Assembly: GCF_042665095.1 (NCBI RefSeq)
Contig: NZ_JBHTBV010000005.1
Reading direction: 5' to 3' (one strand)
Origin: Gordonibacter pamelaeae
GTDB lineage: Bacteria > Actinomycetota > Coriobacteriia > Coriobacteriales > Eggerthellaceae
DNA length: 64,000 nucleotides
In this document: positions 16,964 through 26,452 of the stretch, piece after piece
Position numbering within the stretch: the first letter of the stretch is position 1
Layout: every line of letters starts with the position of its first letter
Program-made: the position numbers and the translations under genes
The notes under the pieces: generated by a model
Told to the model about the DNA's origin: nothing
Databases searched by the model: none
Seen by the model: only the letters and a program-made list of their open reading frames with translations

Positions 16964-18240
16964 CCGACATGGCCGAAGCATCTCTGCTCGTCTTCATCTG
17001 CGGCCAGCCTGCCGGAGAGCTCGCACAAGGCAGCAGCGGCCAGATCAGCTTCCGCTACGATCTTGATTACGATGGCATCCCGCTGTCGTTCTCCATGCCC
17101 GTGTCCAACCGCACGTTCCCCCATCGCGTCGTGCAGCCATTCCTTTTCGGGCTGCTGCCGGACGACAGGAGCGTGCGCAGGAACATCGGCCTCGAGTTCG
17201 ATGTGCGAAGCGACAACCCCTTTTCCCTGTTGGAGAATATTGGCCTCGACTGCCCGGGCGCCGTGCAGTTCTGCAAACCCTGCGAGACCGCAATCCTCGC
17301 CACACGTCAGGAGAAGCTCGAGCCCATTGATGACGAAACCATCGCGCGGCGACTCGCCACCTTGCGCGAACACCGTGAAGACTCGTGGCTCGGCACGCAC
17401 GAGCATTGGTCCCTTGGCGGCAACCAGGGAAAATTCGCACTCGCACGCCATGACGGCCGATGGTTCGCCTGCCATGGCTCAGCGCCAACGACCCACATCT
17501 TCAAAAACGGCGTGCATGGCTTCCGCCTGCAGGCCCTGAACGAGTTCGTCTGCATGCGTCTTGCCAGCCGGTGCGGCCTTCCCGCCGCAAACACAAGCTA
17601 CGAAGTGTTCGAGGGCGAGCCCGCTATCGTTATCGAGCGCTATGACCGCGTGAAGGCGCCGGACGGCCGCATCGTGCGTCTCCATCAGGAAGATTTCTGC
17701 CAGATACTCGGCATACTCCCCGAGAACAAGTACCCCGAATACGGAGGTCCGGGAGCGTCGGACATCATCCGCGTCATAAGCTCGACCACGCAAGCAGCGA
17801 GAAACGTCCACCTATTCACCGCGATGCTGTTCTTCAACTGCCTCATCGGAGCGCCGGATGCCCATGCTAAGAACTTCTCGCTGCTACTCGGCACTGGACG
17901 CGATGCCCTTGTGGCCCCTCTTTACGACGTCGCCTCCGGCCTCGCCTACGACGAGCTGCGACGCAAAGCGCGTCTGGCGATGAGTATCGGAGGCGAGAAC
18001 AGGGTTGGCCACACCTCGCGAAACGCCCTCAAGCGCTATGCCCAGGCCAATGACCTCTCGCGCTTCGGCCTCGGCGAAGCCGCCTGCGTGGAGCTCATGG
18101 CGGAACTCGCCCAAGACGTGCTGGACAACCTTGATGGCGCTTTCGACGACGCGCAGGCTGCTCCAGGAGCCGACGAGTTACGCGAGCATCTGGAGCGCCC
18201 GCTGGTGGAACTCTGCAAGGCAACGCTCAATCGGCTTTGA
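16960..18240 (+). CDS. HipA-like serine/threonine kinase toxin
   Basis: 426 residues, standard HipA length. An N-terminal subdomain with SFSMPVSNRTFPHRVVQPFL and FLFGLLPDD (couple_hipA type) leads into the kinase core. That has the ATP-binding LGGNQGKFALA (near 150), the catalytic segment APDAHAKNFS (near 297) and the metal-binding PLYDVAS (near 319). In E. coli HipA phosphorylates glutamyl-tRNA synthetase and causes persistence; the target here is unknown. GTG 16960 overlaps the antitoxin stop; ATG 16969 is an alternative start with better spacing to AGAAGGG. Confidence 0.87.
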   Translation: MTDMAEASLLVFICGQPAGELAQGSSGQISFRYDLDYDGIPLSFSMPVSNRTFPHRVVQPFLFGLLPDDRSVRRNIGLEFDVRSDNPFSLLENIGLDCPGAVQFCKPCETAILATRQEKLEPIDDETIARRLATLREHREDSWLGTHEHWSLGGNQGKFALARHDGRWFACHGSAPTTHIFKNGVHGFRLQALNEFVCMRLASRCGLPAANTSYEVFEGEPAIVIERYDRVKAPDGRIVRLHQEDFCQILGILPENKYPEYGGPGASDIIRVISSTTQAARNVHLFTAMLFFNCLIGAPDAHAKNFSLLLGTGRDALVAPLYDVASGLAYDELRRKARLAMSIGGENRVGHTSRNALKRYAQANDLSRFGLGEAACVELMAELAQDVLDNLDGAFDDAQAAPGADELREHLERPLVELCKATLNRL

Positions 18241-18266
18241 AAAAGGCTTCGTCAACCTCGGAAGCC

Positions 18267-19091
18267 TCACCTCTCCCATTCCACAATACGCTCGGGGTGG
18301 GAATACACGTTGAAGCGACCATGCTTGGCGAAACCGACAAGGGTAAGGCCGCTTCGCTCGGCAAGCTCGATGGAGAGGTTTGTAGGAGCTCCGGGCGACA
18401 CTACAAGAGGACAGCCGAGCGCGGCCACTCTCGCCACGATCTCTAGCGGCACACGCCCACTGAACAGCACCATACACTCGGCCGCACGCTCGCCAGAGCA
18501 CACGCACCAGCCGACGAGCTTATCCAAGGCGCTGTGTCGGCCGATATCCTCGCGCCAAGCCAGCACGCGACCACGCATGTCGGCCAAAGCAGCACTGTGC
18601 ACACCGCCCGTTTTCCTGAACAAGAGCGACTGGCGCTCCAACAGCGCGATGGCAGCGTTCACCGTGGCAGCCGCCACCTGCATGTCGGACAGCGGGCGCG
18701 CCGCGACCGGCACGCCTGCCGGAGCACGCCCCGGCAGGCTGCCAAATGGCACGATGACGCACCCGTCCCCGATCCGACGGCCACGCGGGCGGGTGAGCAC
18801 ATCAACACGCCCGCCCTCCAAATCGACCTCAATCGACACGACGTCGTCCATCTCGACGATAGCGCCCTCCAAGAACAGGCGCCCCACCACGAGGTCTTCG
18901 ACATCCCACGGAGAGCAGGTGCCGCGAAAGGTCGGGCGACCGTCCAAGAACACCTCGATGCTCACTTCCTGCACGACGAAGTCGGGCCGCTCGGCGAACC
19001 GCCCGCCGTCGAAACGCTCCACGAGCAACACCGCATGCGCGTTCTCTCGCGATCGGGAAACCTCCATGATCGCATTGCTCACGTGCCTCAT
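18267..19091 (-). CDS. fdhD: FdhD-like sulfurtransferase for molybdoenzyme maturation
   Basis: 274 residues. FdhD passes sulfur from a cysteine desulfurase to the bis-MGD cofactor of formate dehydrogenase-like enzymes. Recognisable motifs are FRKTGGVHSAAL (near 160), REDIGRHSALDKLVGW (near 178), SGRVPLEIV (near 208) and FAKHGRFNVYS near the end. The loop that normally carries CxxC shows a single cysteine (GDGCVIVPFGS). It is third in line after a molybdoenzyme (19819) and its Fe-S subunit (19193), so it probably serves that enzyme. Convergent with the hipA-like gene. Confidence 0.88.
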   Translation of the reverse strand: MRHVSNAIMEVSRSRENAHAVLLVERFDGGRFAERPDFVVQEVSIEVFLDGRPTFRGTCSPWDVEDLVVGRLFLEGAIVEMDDVVSIEVDLEGGRVDVLTRPRGRRIGDGCVIVPFGSLPGRAPAGVPVAARPLSDMQVAAATVNAAIALLERQSLLFRKTGGVHSAALADMRGRVLAWREDIGRHSALDKLVGWCVCSGERAAECMVLFSGRVPLEIVARVAALGCPLVVSPGAPTNLSIELAERSGLTLVGFAKHGRFNVYSHPERIVEWER

Positions 19092-19192
19092 CGCGCATCC
19101 CCCTCTCCGTCACCATCGTCGTTTCCCTACAGTAGGGCGGCAAACCAGCCACGATGCCTGCCGCCCCAGGGAGGGAAGGGAGTAGGTCTCTC

Positions 19193-19804
19193 TTACTCGT
19201 TCCTCACGTTCGGCACATACCACACGGCCGGGTTCGTGCCCTCTTCGGGCAAAAGCTGGAAGCCATCCTTCTCTACAGCCTGCTTCTTGAGCTCTTCCAA
19301 GTCACCGAACACGCGCGCGCCGGCCGGGCAGGCAGCCACGCACGCTTGCACCTCGCCCTTGCCAGCATCGATTCGCTCGACGCAGAATGTGCACTTGTCG
19401 ACCGAGCCTTTGGGCATGGTGGGATACATAAGAGCCTCGTACTCATTGAGCTCGGAACCGAAATAGCCGCCCTCGCTCTCGACATAGTACCGGGCCGCAT
19501 AGGGGCAGGCCGTAATGCACGCCTTGCAACCGATGCACTTCTCCTTGTCGATCATCACGATACCGTCATCGCGCTTGTACGTAGCACCCTCCACGGCACA
19601 GGCCGCGATACACGGTGCATTTTCGCAATGCATGCACAACATGGGCACAACATGCTTCACCGCTTGAGGGTACGTTCCCTCGAACGCACGCTCCACATGC
19701 GACCTCATCACAGCAGGAGGCGTTCCATGCGCTTCCTTGCAGGCCACCGCACACGCATGGCAACCGACGCATTTCTTCAAATCGATAAGCATTCCGTACG
19801 TCAT
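19193..19804 (-). CDS. DmsB/NrfC-like 4Fe-4S electron-transfer subunit
   Basis: 203 residues with sixteen cysteines in four ferredoxin-type clusters: KKCVGCHACAVACKEAHG, LCMHCENAPCIAAC, KCIGCKACITACPYAARY and KCTFCVERID plus ACVAACPAG. This fits a subunit carrying four [4Fe-4S] clusters that link the molybdoenzyme at 19819 to a membrane partner. No Tat signal of its own, as usual for a subunit exported together with the catalytic one. ATG 19804 has GGAGGTG upstream. Confidence 0.92.
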   Translation of the reverse strand: MTYGMLIDLKKCVGCHACAVACKEAHGTPPAVMRSHVERAFEGTYPQAVKHVVPMLCMHCENAPCIAACAVEGATYKRDDGIVMIDKEKCIGCKACITACPYAARYYVESEGGYFGSELNEYEALMYPTMPKGSVDKCTFCVERIDAGKGEVQACVAACPAGARVFGDLEELKKQAVEKDGFQLLPEEGTNPAVWYVPNVRNE

Positions 19805-19818
19805 GGTTCTCACCTCCT

Positions 19819-22548
19819 CTACGCGATCTTCTCGATTTTGATGCGGACGCACTGGTCGAACGCCGAACACACATGGTCCATGCGGTCAGGAGTCTGACCG
19901 GGAACAAGATGCACCACAGGAACTCCCTTGTCCTTCGCATTGGGCATATAGGCCGACTTAGAGCCCCAATGTCCACCGATGACGGCCACACACTCTGCGT
20001 GCACGCCCTCAGACGTGGCCAGCACCCCCTCAACCGATACGCCTTCGGTAGTGACGAGCCGCACCTTGTCGCCGGTGGCAAGCCCCTTCGCCGCAGCCGT
20101 AGCGGCGTTGATCTCGATGGTGTAACCATAGGGATTGGCCTCGTTGATCTCATTGATGTAAGGGTTCTCCATGAGCCACGAGTCGGTATTGATAGCGTCG
20201 GTGTAATACACGGGCAAAATGTCGAAGGCGGGATCGACCACCTCATGCCCACAGCCGGGCTTCCAATCGGGCAGAGCCTGATAGTCCTCGGTCTCCCATG
20301 GTATGCCCAGTTCAGCCGCCTTAGCCTCTACCTTTCCCTTCGCTTCCAGCATGAAGTCAAAGTAAAGGGGCACGCGTCCTGGATCACCGTTCGCCCAGAT
20401 GTACACTTCGTCCACCGTTCGCGGATGATCGTACACCGCATGCTCCTTAAGCCATGCGAAGTCGTGCTTCTCGTCAATGTTTGATTTCAGAATAGAGTCG
20501 GCAAAGGCCTCTACGTCAAGCTTCTGATCGAGCGGCACGGAGTACTCGTCCTTAACGCGGAACATGCCGTTGAGCGTTGCAATGAACTCGGCGTTCTTAC
20601 CGGCACGACTGGCGAGCTCGCTAAAAAGCTCCCAGCTCGACGGCGCTCCGTCCTTCGGCTCGACAACTTTCTGCCACACGGGCACGGTCCATGGATTCTC
20701 CAAACCACCGATGACGCGATGGTTGCCTGAGGCGTGCGGCAGCGGCTCGGTGCGCTCAAGATAGCAGCACTCGGGCAGGAACACATCGTAGAAATAGGAC
20801 GACTCGTTCAGAAACATATCGATGCCCACCACGTACTGGTAGCCCTTGAATATCTCGGCCTGCTCATCGTAGTTGCCCCACCACTTGATAGGATTGCACG
20901 CGTAGCAGAGAGCCACCTCGGCCGCTTGCGTGTGGTACAGATCAGGATGCGCTTGGGCGATATGCTCGAAGTGGTTGTCCTCGGAGATGGGCTGCAGCTC
21001 CATCATGCCCATGGTTGTGGGCGTATAGTCACTCTCGTAAACCTTCTTATAGTAGGAGTTGGGGAACGCGAGCAAGAGCCCTGCACAGTCGATGAGACCC
21101 TCGGGCTCCCACAGTCCGGGACGCCACGACATATTCGGATTGCTGTCTGTCCAACCATTGCAGATGGGATCGAAGCCGCAGAACCCACCGACCGCGTTCG
21201 TCGCGCCGATAAGGTTATTCAAGCTGAACACAGCCCAACAGGTAAGAAAAGCATGTTTGTGGCGCGTGATGCCGGAAAATGCATCCACGGCCGCAGGTCG
21301 GTAGGGCAACGTCACCCCGTCGATCTGGGTGGTCTGCCCGATACAGGCCGCCTCTCCGAGCTCTTTGGCAATCTGGCGAACCGTAGCGGCAGGCACCGTG
21401 GTTATCCCCTCTTGGTACTCGGGGGTATAAGTCCTTAGATGCTCTTTGTACAGGGTAAAACCCGTGGAACATTGCTTGCCGTCTACCTCGAAAGAGCCCT
21501 CAAGCTGAGGCGCACTGCATTGGTCGTAGGGTTTTGCCGCGCCGTCAGCGTCCATATAAAGCGAATGCCCCGTCTTCTCGTCGAAGACGATACGCTTGGT
21601 TTCCAAGTCAACGAGAGAAGGACCGTTGGTTCGGTTCGTGAGAAACTCCCTATCAATGAGATTCTCCTCATGCACAAGCACATAGGCAATAGCAAGGGCA
21701 ACGGCAGCATCGGTACCGGGACGCAGAGGCACCCAAAGATCCGCCTTTTCTCCCGCAGCGCCCATATGGGGATCGAAAACCACATGGCGCAACCCATTCT
21801 TGCGACGCTCGGCAAACGGCTCGACAGTCATATTGAAACCATGTCGCGTGGCCGTTCCAGCATTGGTTCCGAACTGGATGACGTAGTTGCAGTTGGTGTA
21901 GTCGGGACGTGCATTGCCTGTTCCGGTAAAAAAGTATTCGAGCTGATGGACGCCCGCACCGCAGATGTCCGAGCAACTGCCCTCGGCATTGCCGTAGATC
22001 ACGCCAAGCGCCGTGTGACGCACAAGCGAACCTATCTGGCTAGCCACCATGGACATGCCGGTAACGGCGTGAGGGCCGCTGCGCTCGATAGCCTCCTTCA
22101 CATGTTTGTCCACCAGTTCGTAGGCCTCGTCCCAGCTGATCTCCTCCCAACCCGGATCCTCGTCGAAGCCCTTCTTGGGATTGGTTCGCTTCAAGGGCTT
22201 GGTCACACGGTTGGGATCATAGAGCTGCATGATGCCCGCAGCGCCCTTGCCGCAGATATGTCCACGACCGATTGAGCTGTCAGGATTCCCCGTCAACTCC
22301 ACCACCACGCCATCGATGACGCGCGCCTTGATCGAGCAGTTGTTGAAGCACATGTTGCATGTCGTAGGAATCCATTCCCCGGCTTCCGGATCGTAGGCTT
22401 GCTGAACCGACAATGACGCCTCGTCCGGCTTTTTCTCACCTTTCGGCGCGCAACCGGCAATCGTGCCAGCCATACCGGCGCCCAACGCCGCCGCACCCGC
22501 TCCCGCCACGAAGCCGCGGCGACTGATGCTCACGCTCTCCTTGCTCAT
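19819..22548 (-). CDS. Tat-exported molybdopterin oxidoreductase, system 2
   Basis: 909 residues. The N-terminus is a Tat signal (SRRGFVAGAG then Ala/Gly-rich) with a lipobox-like IAGCAP. The [4Fe-4S] site is CNMCFNNC with a fourth Cys in ICGKG (about 67-105). The cofactor region near 190 has GSCSDICGAG, so a cysteine Mo ligand as in PsrA/PhsA-type enzymes is likely. The C-terminal bis-MGD binding domain contains NPYGYTIEINAATA and a final HVCSAFDQCVRI. ATG 22548 after GGAGGAAGCG is preferred to the frame start at 22581. In this phylum such enzymes include catechol dehydroxylases, but substrate cannot be assigned. Followed by Fe-S subunit and FdhD. Confidence 0.9.
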   Translation of the reverse strand: MSKESVSISRRGFVAGAGAAALGAGMAGTIAGCAPKGEKKPDEASLSVQQAYDPEAGEWIPTTCNMCFNNCSIKARVIDGVVVELTGNPDSSIGRGHICGKGAAGIMQLYDPNRVTKPLKRTNPKKGFDEDPGWEEISWDEAYELVDKHVKEAIERSGPHAVTGMSMVASQIGSLVRHTALGVIYGNAEGSCSDICGAGVHQLEYFFTGTGNARPDYTNCNYVIQFGTNAGTATRHGFNMTVEPFAERRKNGLRHVVFDPHMGAAGEKADLWVPLRPGTDAAVALAIAYVLVHEENLIDREFLTNRTNGPSLVDLETKRIVFDEKTGHSLYMDADGAAKPYDQCSAPQLEGSFEVDGKQCSTGFTLYKEHLRTYTPEYQEGITTVPAATVRQIAKELGEAACIGQTTQIDGVTLPYRPAAVDAFSGITRHKHAFLTCWAVFSLNNLIGATNAVGGFCGFDPICNGWTDSNPNMSWRPGLWEPEGLIDCAGLLLAFPNSYYKKVYESDYTPTTMGMMELQPISEDNHFEHIAQAHPDLYHTQAAEVALCYACNPIKWWGNYDEQAEIFKGYQYVVGIDMFLNESSYFYDVFLPECCYLERTEPLPHASGNHRVIGGLENPWTVPVWQKVVEPKDGAPSSWELFSELASRAGKNAEFIATLNGMFRVKDEYSVPLDQKLDVEAFADSILKSNIDEKHDFAWLKEHAVYDHPRTVDEVYIWANGDPGRVPLYFDFMLEAKGKVEAKAAELGIPWETEDYQALPDWKPGCGHEVVDPAFDILPVYYTDAINTDSWLMENPYINEINEANPYGYTIEINAATAAAKGLATGDKVRLVTTEGVSVEGVLATSEGVHAECVAVIGGHWGSKSAYMPNAKDKGVPVVHLVPGQTPDRMDHVCSAFDQCVRIKIEKIA

Positions 22549-23023
22549 CGCTTCCTCCTCGTCCTCCTCTACATCGCTCACATTGCTCGTTGCCGGGGCG
22601 CACCTGCAGCGCCCTTTCGCCCACCATCCTTTCTCCTAGCGTTCTCGCAGGTCAACACTTGGCAGCACTTCGCCCACCGGCCACCGGGCGAACCATTTGG
22701 CCGGATGAGCATGTGCGAATTCAACCGAGGCAGTACCCCGATTTGCACTTTTGAAATTAGTCGTTGGAATTCTGCTAGTAAGAGATGAAGACCTCGCCCA
22801 TGGTACCCCCTCCCCCGGCGAACATACGCCAGTTTCATTGGTGTCAGAGTATCATGATCTACTATGACAGTCAATCAGATTGATTATTCTATCTTCTTAT
22901 AGCGGTCTATCTGCAACACTTGCAACATCGGTCAGTAGCCCCCGTGCTCCCTTCAGGACAAGGAAGCCGAAGGCAACATCCATCGACGTCGGCATCGCGG
23001 CAGCCAGGGCGCTTAAGCCAAAC
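22549..23023. promoter_or_regulatory. Upstream region of molybdoenzyme system 2
   Basis: 475 bases between the SPFH gene and the molybdoenzyme with no supported gene. It contains the dyad at 22842-22869 and, right beside it, the small palindrome TCAATC-A-GATTGA (22871-22883). The minus-strand promoter probably lies between these and 22549. Confidence 0.55.
22842..22869. promoter_or_regulatory. Dyad TGTCAGAGTA / TACTATGACA (candidate GntR operator)
   Basis: Ten-base arms with one mismatch around TCATGATC. Read on the minus strand the right arm is TGTCATAGTA, identical over ten bases to the site at 31986 and nine of ten with 25438. Confidence 0.55.
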
Positions 23024-23947
23024 TCACTTGAGGAACTTCTCGATATTGTTGAATGCCTCGCCAAAAGCGCTCGGCGCGATGACCAAGCCGCCCTTGTCTT
23101 TCACGCTCTCGTAGATCAGGCTCATGGTGCGCAGTTGGAGCGCCTTGTCGCTGCCCTCGTACACCTCGGCAGCCTCCACGAACATCTCGGAGATGTCCTT
23201 CTCTATCTCCGCCAAGAGCAGGCGTGCGTTGCGCTCGCGCTCGGCCTGGGCCTCTTTCGACATCGCGTCCTGCAAATCGGGCGGGATGGCAATGTCTCGA
23301 ATCTCCACTGACACCACGGTAATGCCCCAGGTGCGCGTCTTCTCGTCGAGAATTTCTTTGACCTCATGGTCGATCTGCGCGCGACGCGTGGCCACCTCCG
23401 CGAGGTTAATGCGGCCCACCGCGTCACGTAAAGCCGTCTGGGCGGCCCACCAGATGGCCGACGAGTAATCCTCCACCTCCACGCACGCATCCTTCGGATT
23501 CCACACCATCCAGAACAGCACGGCGTCGATGTCGAGTGGCACGAGGTCTGCCGTGAGCGCCTCCTCGGCCACAAACGCCGTGGTGATGATGCGCTGGTCG
23601 ACACGAGCGGCAACGTGCTCGATAATAGGGATGACGAAATAAGGCCCCGGTCCGGCCACGCGACTGAACTTACCCAGCCTGAGCACCACCACACGCTCCC
23701 ATTGGGGTGCCACGCGCACGCTCAAGGTGGCGAGTGTGGCGACAACGGCCGCGCCCAAGACCACCAGCACGGACAGCATGGAGCTGAAAAGAGCAATCAC
23801 CAGGCAGAACACCACCGCGAATACCGTGAAAGAGAATGCATACACGCCGTTTCTCGACGTCTTCTTCGCCTTGGGACCCGAGAATTCGGGCGCCCGGCGC
23901 CCCGCTGCGGGCACCTTGGCACCCTCGGCCTGCTTCCTGCTGCGCAT
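23024..23947 (-). CDS. SPFH/band-7 (stomatin-like) membrane protein, copy 2
   Basis: 307 residues. A basic N-terminal tail of about 35 residues precedes two membrane segments (about 36-80). The band-7 core has VLRLGKFSRVAGPGPYFVIPI, LVPLDIDAVLFWMVW, VEIRDIAIPPDLQDAMSKEAQ and a helical region ending in FVEAAEVYEGSDKALQLR. It clearly resembles copies 1 and 3 in length and motif order. It follows the GntR gene by 45 bases and precedes the molybdoenzyme of system 2 on the same strand. Confidence 0.88.
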   Translation of the reverse strand: MRSRKQAEGAKVPAAGRRAPEFSGPKAKKTSRNGVYAFSFTVFAVVFCLVIALFSSMLSVLVVLGAAVVATLATLSVRVAPQWERVVVLRLGKFSRVAGPGPYFVIPIIEHVAARVDQRIITTAFVAEEALTADLVPLDIDAVLFWMVWNPKDACVEVEDYSSAIWWAAQTALRDAVGRINLAEVATRRAQIDHEVKEILDEKTRTWGITVVSVEIRDIAIPPDLQDAMSKEAQAERERNARLLLAEIEKDISEMFVEAAEVYEGSDKALQLRTMSLIYESVKDKGGLVIAPSAFGEAFNNIEKFLK

Positions 23948-23992
23948 ATGACCAACCCCTCCTGCCGCCCGCGGCGGCGCCTGCGGCCCCGC

Positions 23993-24424
23993 CTACCGGG
24001 CCCGCCCCGTGAGCTGCACGATCTTCTCCCGTACCAAATCGACGAGGTCGTCCGCCTCCATGCCCTTCTCGAAAGCGCGGCCCACCAAATCCGTTGCAAG
24101 CGCCTCCACCTCGTCGTCGATGTCCAGCGCCTCGTACGCCGTGCGTTCGGCCACGTAGGAACCCTTGCCGCGCCGCGTGAAGATGAACCCGTCGCGCTCA
24201 AGGTCCTGGTACACCTTGTTAATGGTGTTGTAGTTGACCCCGAGCTGCACGGAGAGCTCCCGCACGGAGGGAAGGCGCTCGTTCTCGTCAAGCTTGCCGG
24301 AGCGAATAAGGTATACGAGGCGTTTGCGGATCTGAATCCAGATGGGAATGTCGCTGTTATCGTCCACTTGAAACTGGCCCATGGCGTCCATAGCGACGTC
24401 CTTGTCGATGATCGTGTCGGTCAT
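23993..24424 (-). CDS. GntR-family regulator, YtrA-like, copy 2
   Basis: 143 residues. The winged helix spans about residues 20-90 (IPIWIQIRKRLVYLI, LGVNYNTINKVYQDLERDGFI, RRGKGSYVAE), with a short acidic C-terminal helical region. ATG 24424 has GGAG six bases upstream; an in-frame ATG at 24436 is possible. It lies between NrfD copy 2 and SPFH copy 2, the same order as in system 1. Probably controls the dyads at 25438 and 22842. Confidence 0.85.
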   Translation of the reverse strand: MTDTIIDKDVAMDAMGQFQVDDNSDIPIWIQIRKRLVYLIRSGKLDENERLPSVRELSVQLGVNYNTINKVYQDLERDGFIFTRRGKGSYVAERTAYEALDIDDEVEALATDLVGRAFEKGMEADDLVDLVREKIVQLTGRAR

Positions 24425-24471
24425 AGCAATCTCCATGGTACCATGCACGCGTGCCCTCCCATGAAAAACAC

Positions 24472-25407
24472 TCACAACCAAAACGGCAGCGGGGTCATCC
24501 CCACCAGGTTGAACCGGACGGCGGCCAAAAGCAGTACGTAGCGCAGGCAGATGCCGCCCGCCAGCGTGCAGCACGATCCTATGGCGAGCACAAGCGGATC
24601 GAAGGATCGCCGGCTGGCCACGTCTACCACGAAGGGAGCGGCCAACCCGAGTCCCACCGCCCCCAGCCAGAACGCGCCGGCGAAACGGCCCGTCATAAGC
24701 GCATCGGCCGACGCTCCTACCGCATCTCCCGCCTGCGCGCTCGCCAGCAAGAACGCCGCAAGCACCCCGGCCTCCACCACGACGAGCATAAGGTCGAGCA
24801 TCACGAGCCCGCCAAGACCCTCCTCGACCTCGGGACGATTCTGGCGGCAGAAGCCCACCACGATGAGCACCGCGGCACCCGTTGCCAGGGCCGAGGCCGT
24901 GAACAGCACCGGCACGAACGGAGTATTGAGGAACGGTACGGCTGGCCACAGCGACAAGAACACGCCCGAATACCCTATGACGCACAACGCGGCCGCCATG
25001 GCGACAACCTGCAAAACGAACTCAACGGCACGTCCTGTGCGGGTGTCCTGCACGATACCCATCACGAGCGCCCCGACCGCCGCGAAGCAGAACACAGCGA
25101 CGGACCAGGCGCCGAACCCAAGCACACTCGTAACCGGCGACAGGAACACCGCGAACGCCCGCTCGGGTGCACCCAGGTCGAGAACGAGGAATACGCTGCC
25201 GAGCGCAACGAGCGCCGGGCCAGCCACCAGACCCGCGTCGGTCACAGAACTCACACGTGCCAGACAGGCAGGATCCTTGAAGCGGAGTGCCAGGTCGACG
25301 AAGGCGCCGATGACGAAGGCGCCGCCGCCTGCGCCCGCCAAGAACAGGTACCACGCGATGTACGAGCTGGCCACGTCCTTAAGCCCCCTATCCTGCCACG
25401 TCGACAC
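24472..25407 (-). CDS. NrfD/PsrC-like membrane anchor subunit, copy 2
   Basis: 311 residues, eight or nine membrane segments, opening IAWYLFLAGAGGGAFVIGAFVDL and containing GYSGVFLSLWPAVPFLNTPFVPVLF, a stretch well conserved with copies 1 and 3. It should exchange electrons between the quinone pool and the Fe-S subunit at 19193. The GTG start at 25407 is the first available in frame and lacks an evident ribosome site. First gene of an NrfD-GntR-SPFH unit, with an operator-like site 30 bases upstream. Confidence 0.85.
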   Translation of the reverse strand: MSTWQDRGLKDVASSYIAWYLFLAGAGGGAFVIGAFVDLALRFKDPACLARVSSVTDAGLVAGPALVALGSVFLVLDLGAPERAFAVFLSPVTSVLGFGAWSVAVFCFAAVGALVMGIVQDTRTGRAVEFVLQVVAMAAALCVIGYSGVFLSLWPAVPFLNTPFVPVLFTASALATGAAVLIVVGFCRQNRPEVEEGLGGLVMLDLMLVVVEAGVLAAFLLASAQAGDAVGASADALMTGRFAGAFWLGAVGLGLAAPFVVDVASRRSFDPLVLAIGSCCTLAGGICLRYVLLLAAVRFNLVGMTPLPFWL

Positions 25408-25437
25408 GCTGTCGACATCATAGCATGAAGCAGTGAC

Positions 25438-25453
25438 CTATGATACTAGGACA
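25438..25453 (-). promoter_or_regulatory. TGTCCTAGTATCATAG site upstream of NrfD copy 2
   Basis: On the minus strand this 16-mer differs from TGTCATAGTACCATAG at 31986 by two bases. It sits just before the NrfD-GntR-SPFH unit of system 2. Confidence 0.5.
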
Positions 25454-25505
25454 GTTGGCGAATACACCTTTTGGAAATCCGCAGCGACGACGGGCTGCGC
25501 AGGTC

Positions 25506-26429
25506 CTACTCTCCCCCGCCTACCTGCCCCACGTTGAAGCCGTCCGCCAGCGCGCTGGGCGCGAGCAGCACGCCCTTCGAGTCCTTGGCGCCCTCGTAGG
25601 CCAGGTTCATGGCGCGCAGCTTCATGGCGCGGGGGTTGCGGTCGTACACCTCGGCAGCCTCCACGAACATCTCGGAGATGTCCTTCTCCACCTCGGCCAG
25701 GATGATGCGGGCGTTGCGCTCGCGCTCGGCCTGGGCCTCCTTCGACAGCGCGTCCTGCAACTCCTTGGGGATCATGATGTCGCGGATCTCAACCGACATG
25801 ACGGTCACGCCCCACTGCTCGCACTTCTTGCCGAGGATATCCTCGAGGTCGCGATCGATCTGCTTGCGACGCAGGGATATGTCGGCCAGGTTGAGCTGGC
25901 CGATGACGTCGCGCATGGCCGTCTGGGCCGAACGCAGCACGGCCTTCGGGTAGTTCTCCACCTCCAGGCACGCCTTCTCGGCATCCCACACCATCCAGAA
26001 CAGGATGGCGTCCACGTCCACCGGCACGAGGTCGGCTGTGAGCGCGGCTTCGGCGGAGAACGAGGCTGTCATGATGCGTTGGTCCACGTGGATGGCCGCG
26101 TACTCCGCAAACGGGATGCAGCAGTACAGCCCTGGGCCGGCTATGCGGTTGAACTTGCCGAAACGCAGGATAGCCACGCGCTCCCAATGGGGCGCCACCC
26201 GCACCGACGTGGCCAGCACGAACCCGGCCACCACAGATGCGGCGATGGTCAGCGGCGACACCCACGCGAACGTCGCGAAGAGCACCGCGAGGAACCCTGC
26301 GGCGAACATAGCCAGAAAGAACAGGTAAACGCCTCCGCGGGAGGCGTCGTTGGCCTCGAGCTCGGTCTCGGCCACCTTGCGGGAGGCGTCAGCCTCTGCT
26401 TCGCCCTTCGACCGTCTGAACAAACCCAT
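25506..26429 (-). CDS. SPFH/band-7 (stomatin-like) membrane protein, copy 3
   Basis: 307 residues. An N-terminal charged tail leads to two membrane segments (about 37-80). The core follows, with ILRFGKFNRIAGPGLYCCIPF, LVPVDVDAILFWMVW, VEIRDIMIPKELQDALSKEAQ and FVEAAEVYDRNPRAMKLR. ATG 26429 is behind GAGGGGAG; the frame open to 26528 overlaps the GntR gene. Last gene of the long operon that begins with the molybdoenzyme at 31717. Confidence 0.88.
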   Translation of the reverse strand: MGLFRRSKGEAEADASRKVAETELEANDASRGGVYLFFLAMFAAGFLAVLFATFAWVSPLTIAASVVAGFVLATSVRVAPHWERVAILRFGKFNRIAGPGLYCCIPFAEYAAIHVDQRIMTASFSAEAALTADLVPVDVDAILFWMVWDAEKACLEVENYPKAVLRSAQTAMRDVIGQLNLADISLRRKQIDRDLEDILGKKCEQWGVTVMSVEIRDIMIPKELQDALSKEAQAERERNARIILAEVEKDISEMFVEAAEVYDRNPRAMKLRAMNLAYEGAKDSKGVLLAPSALADGFNVGQVGGGE

Positions 26430-26452
26430 CGCTGCTCCCCTCGAACGTCTTG

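Noticed and set aside
22871..22883. TCAATC-A-GATTGA as an FNR site
   Set aside because: The FNR/CRP spacing (TTGAT-N4-ATCAA) is not met. It is noted only as a small palindrome.
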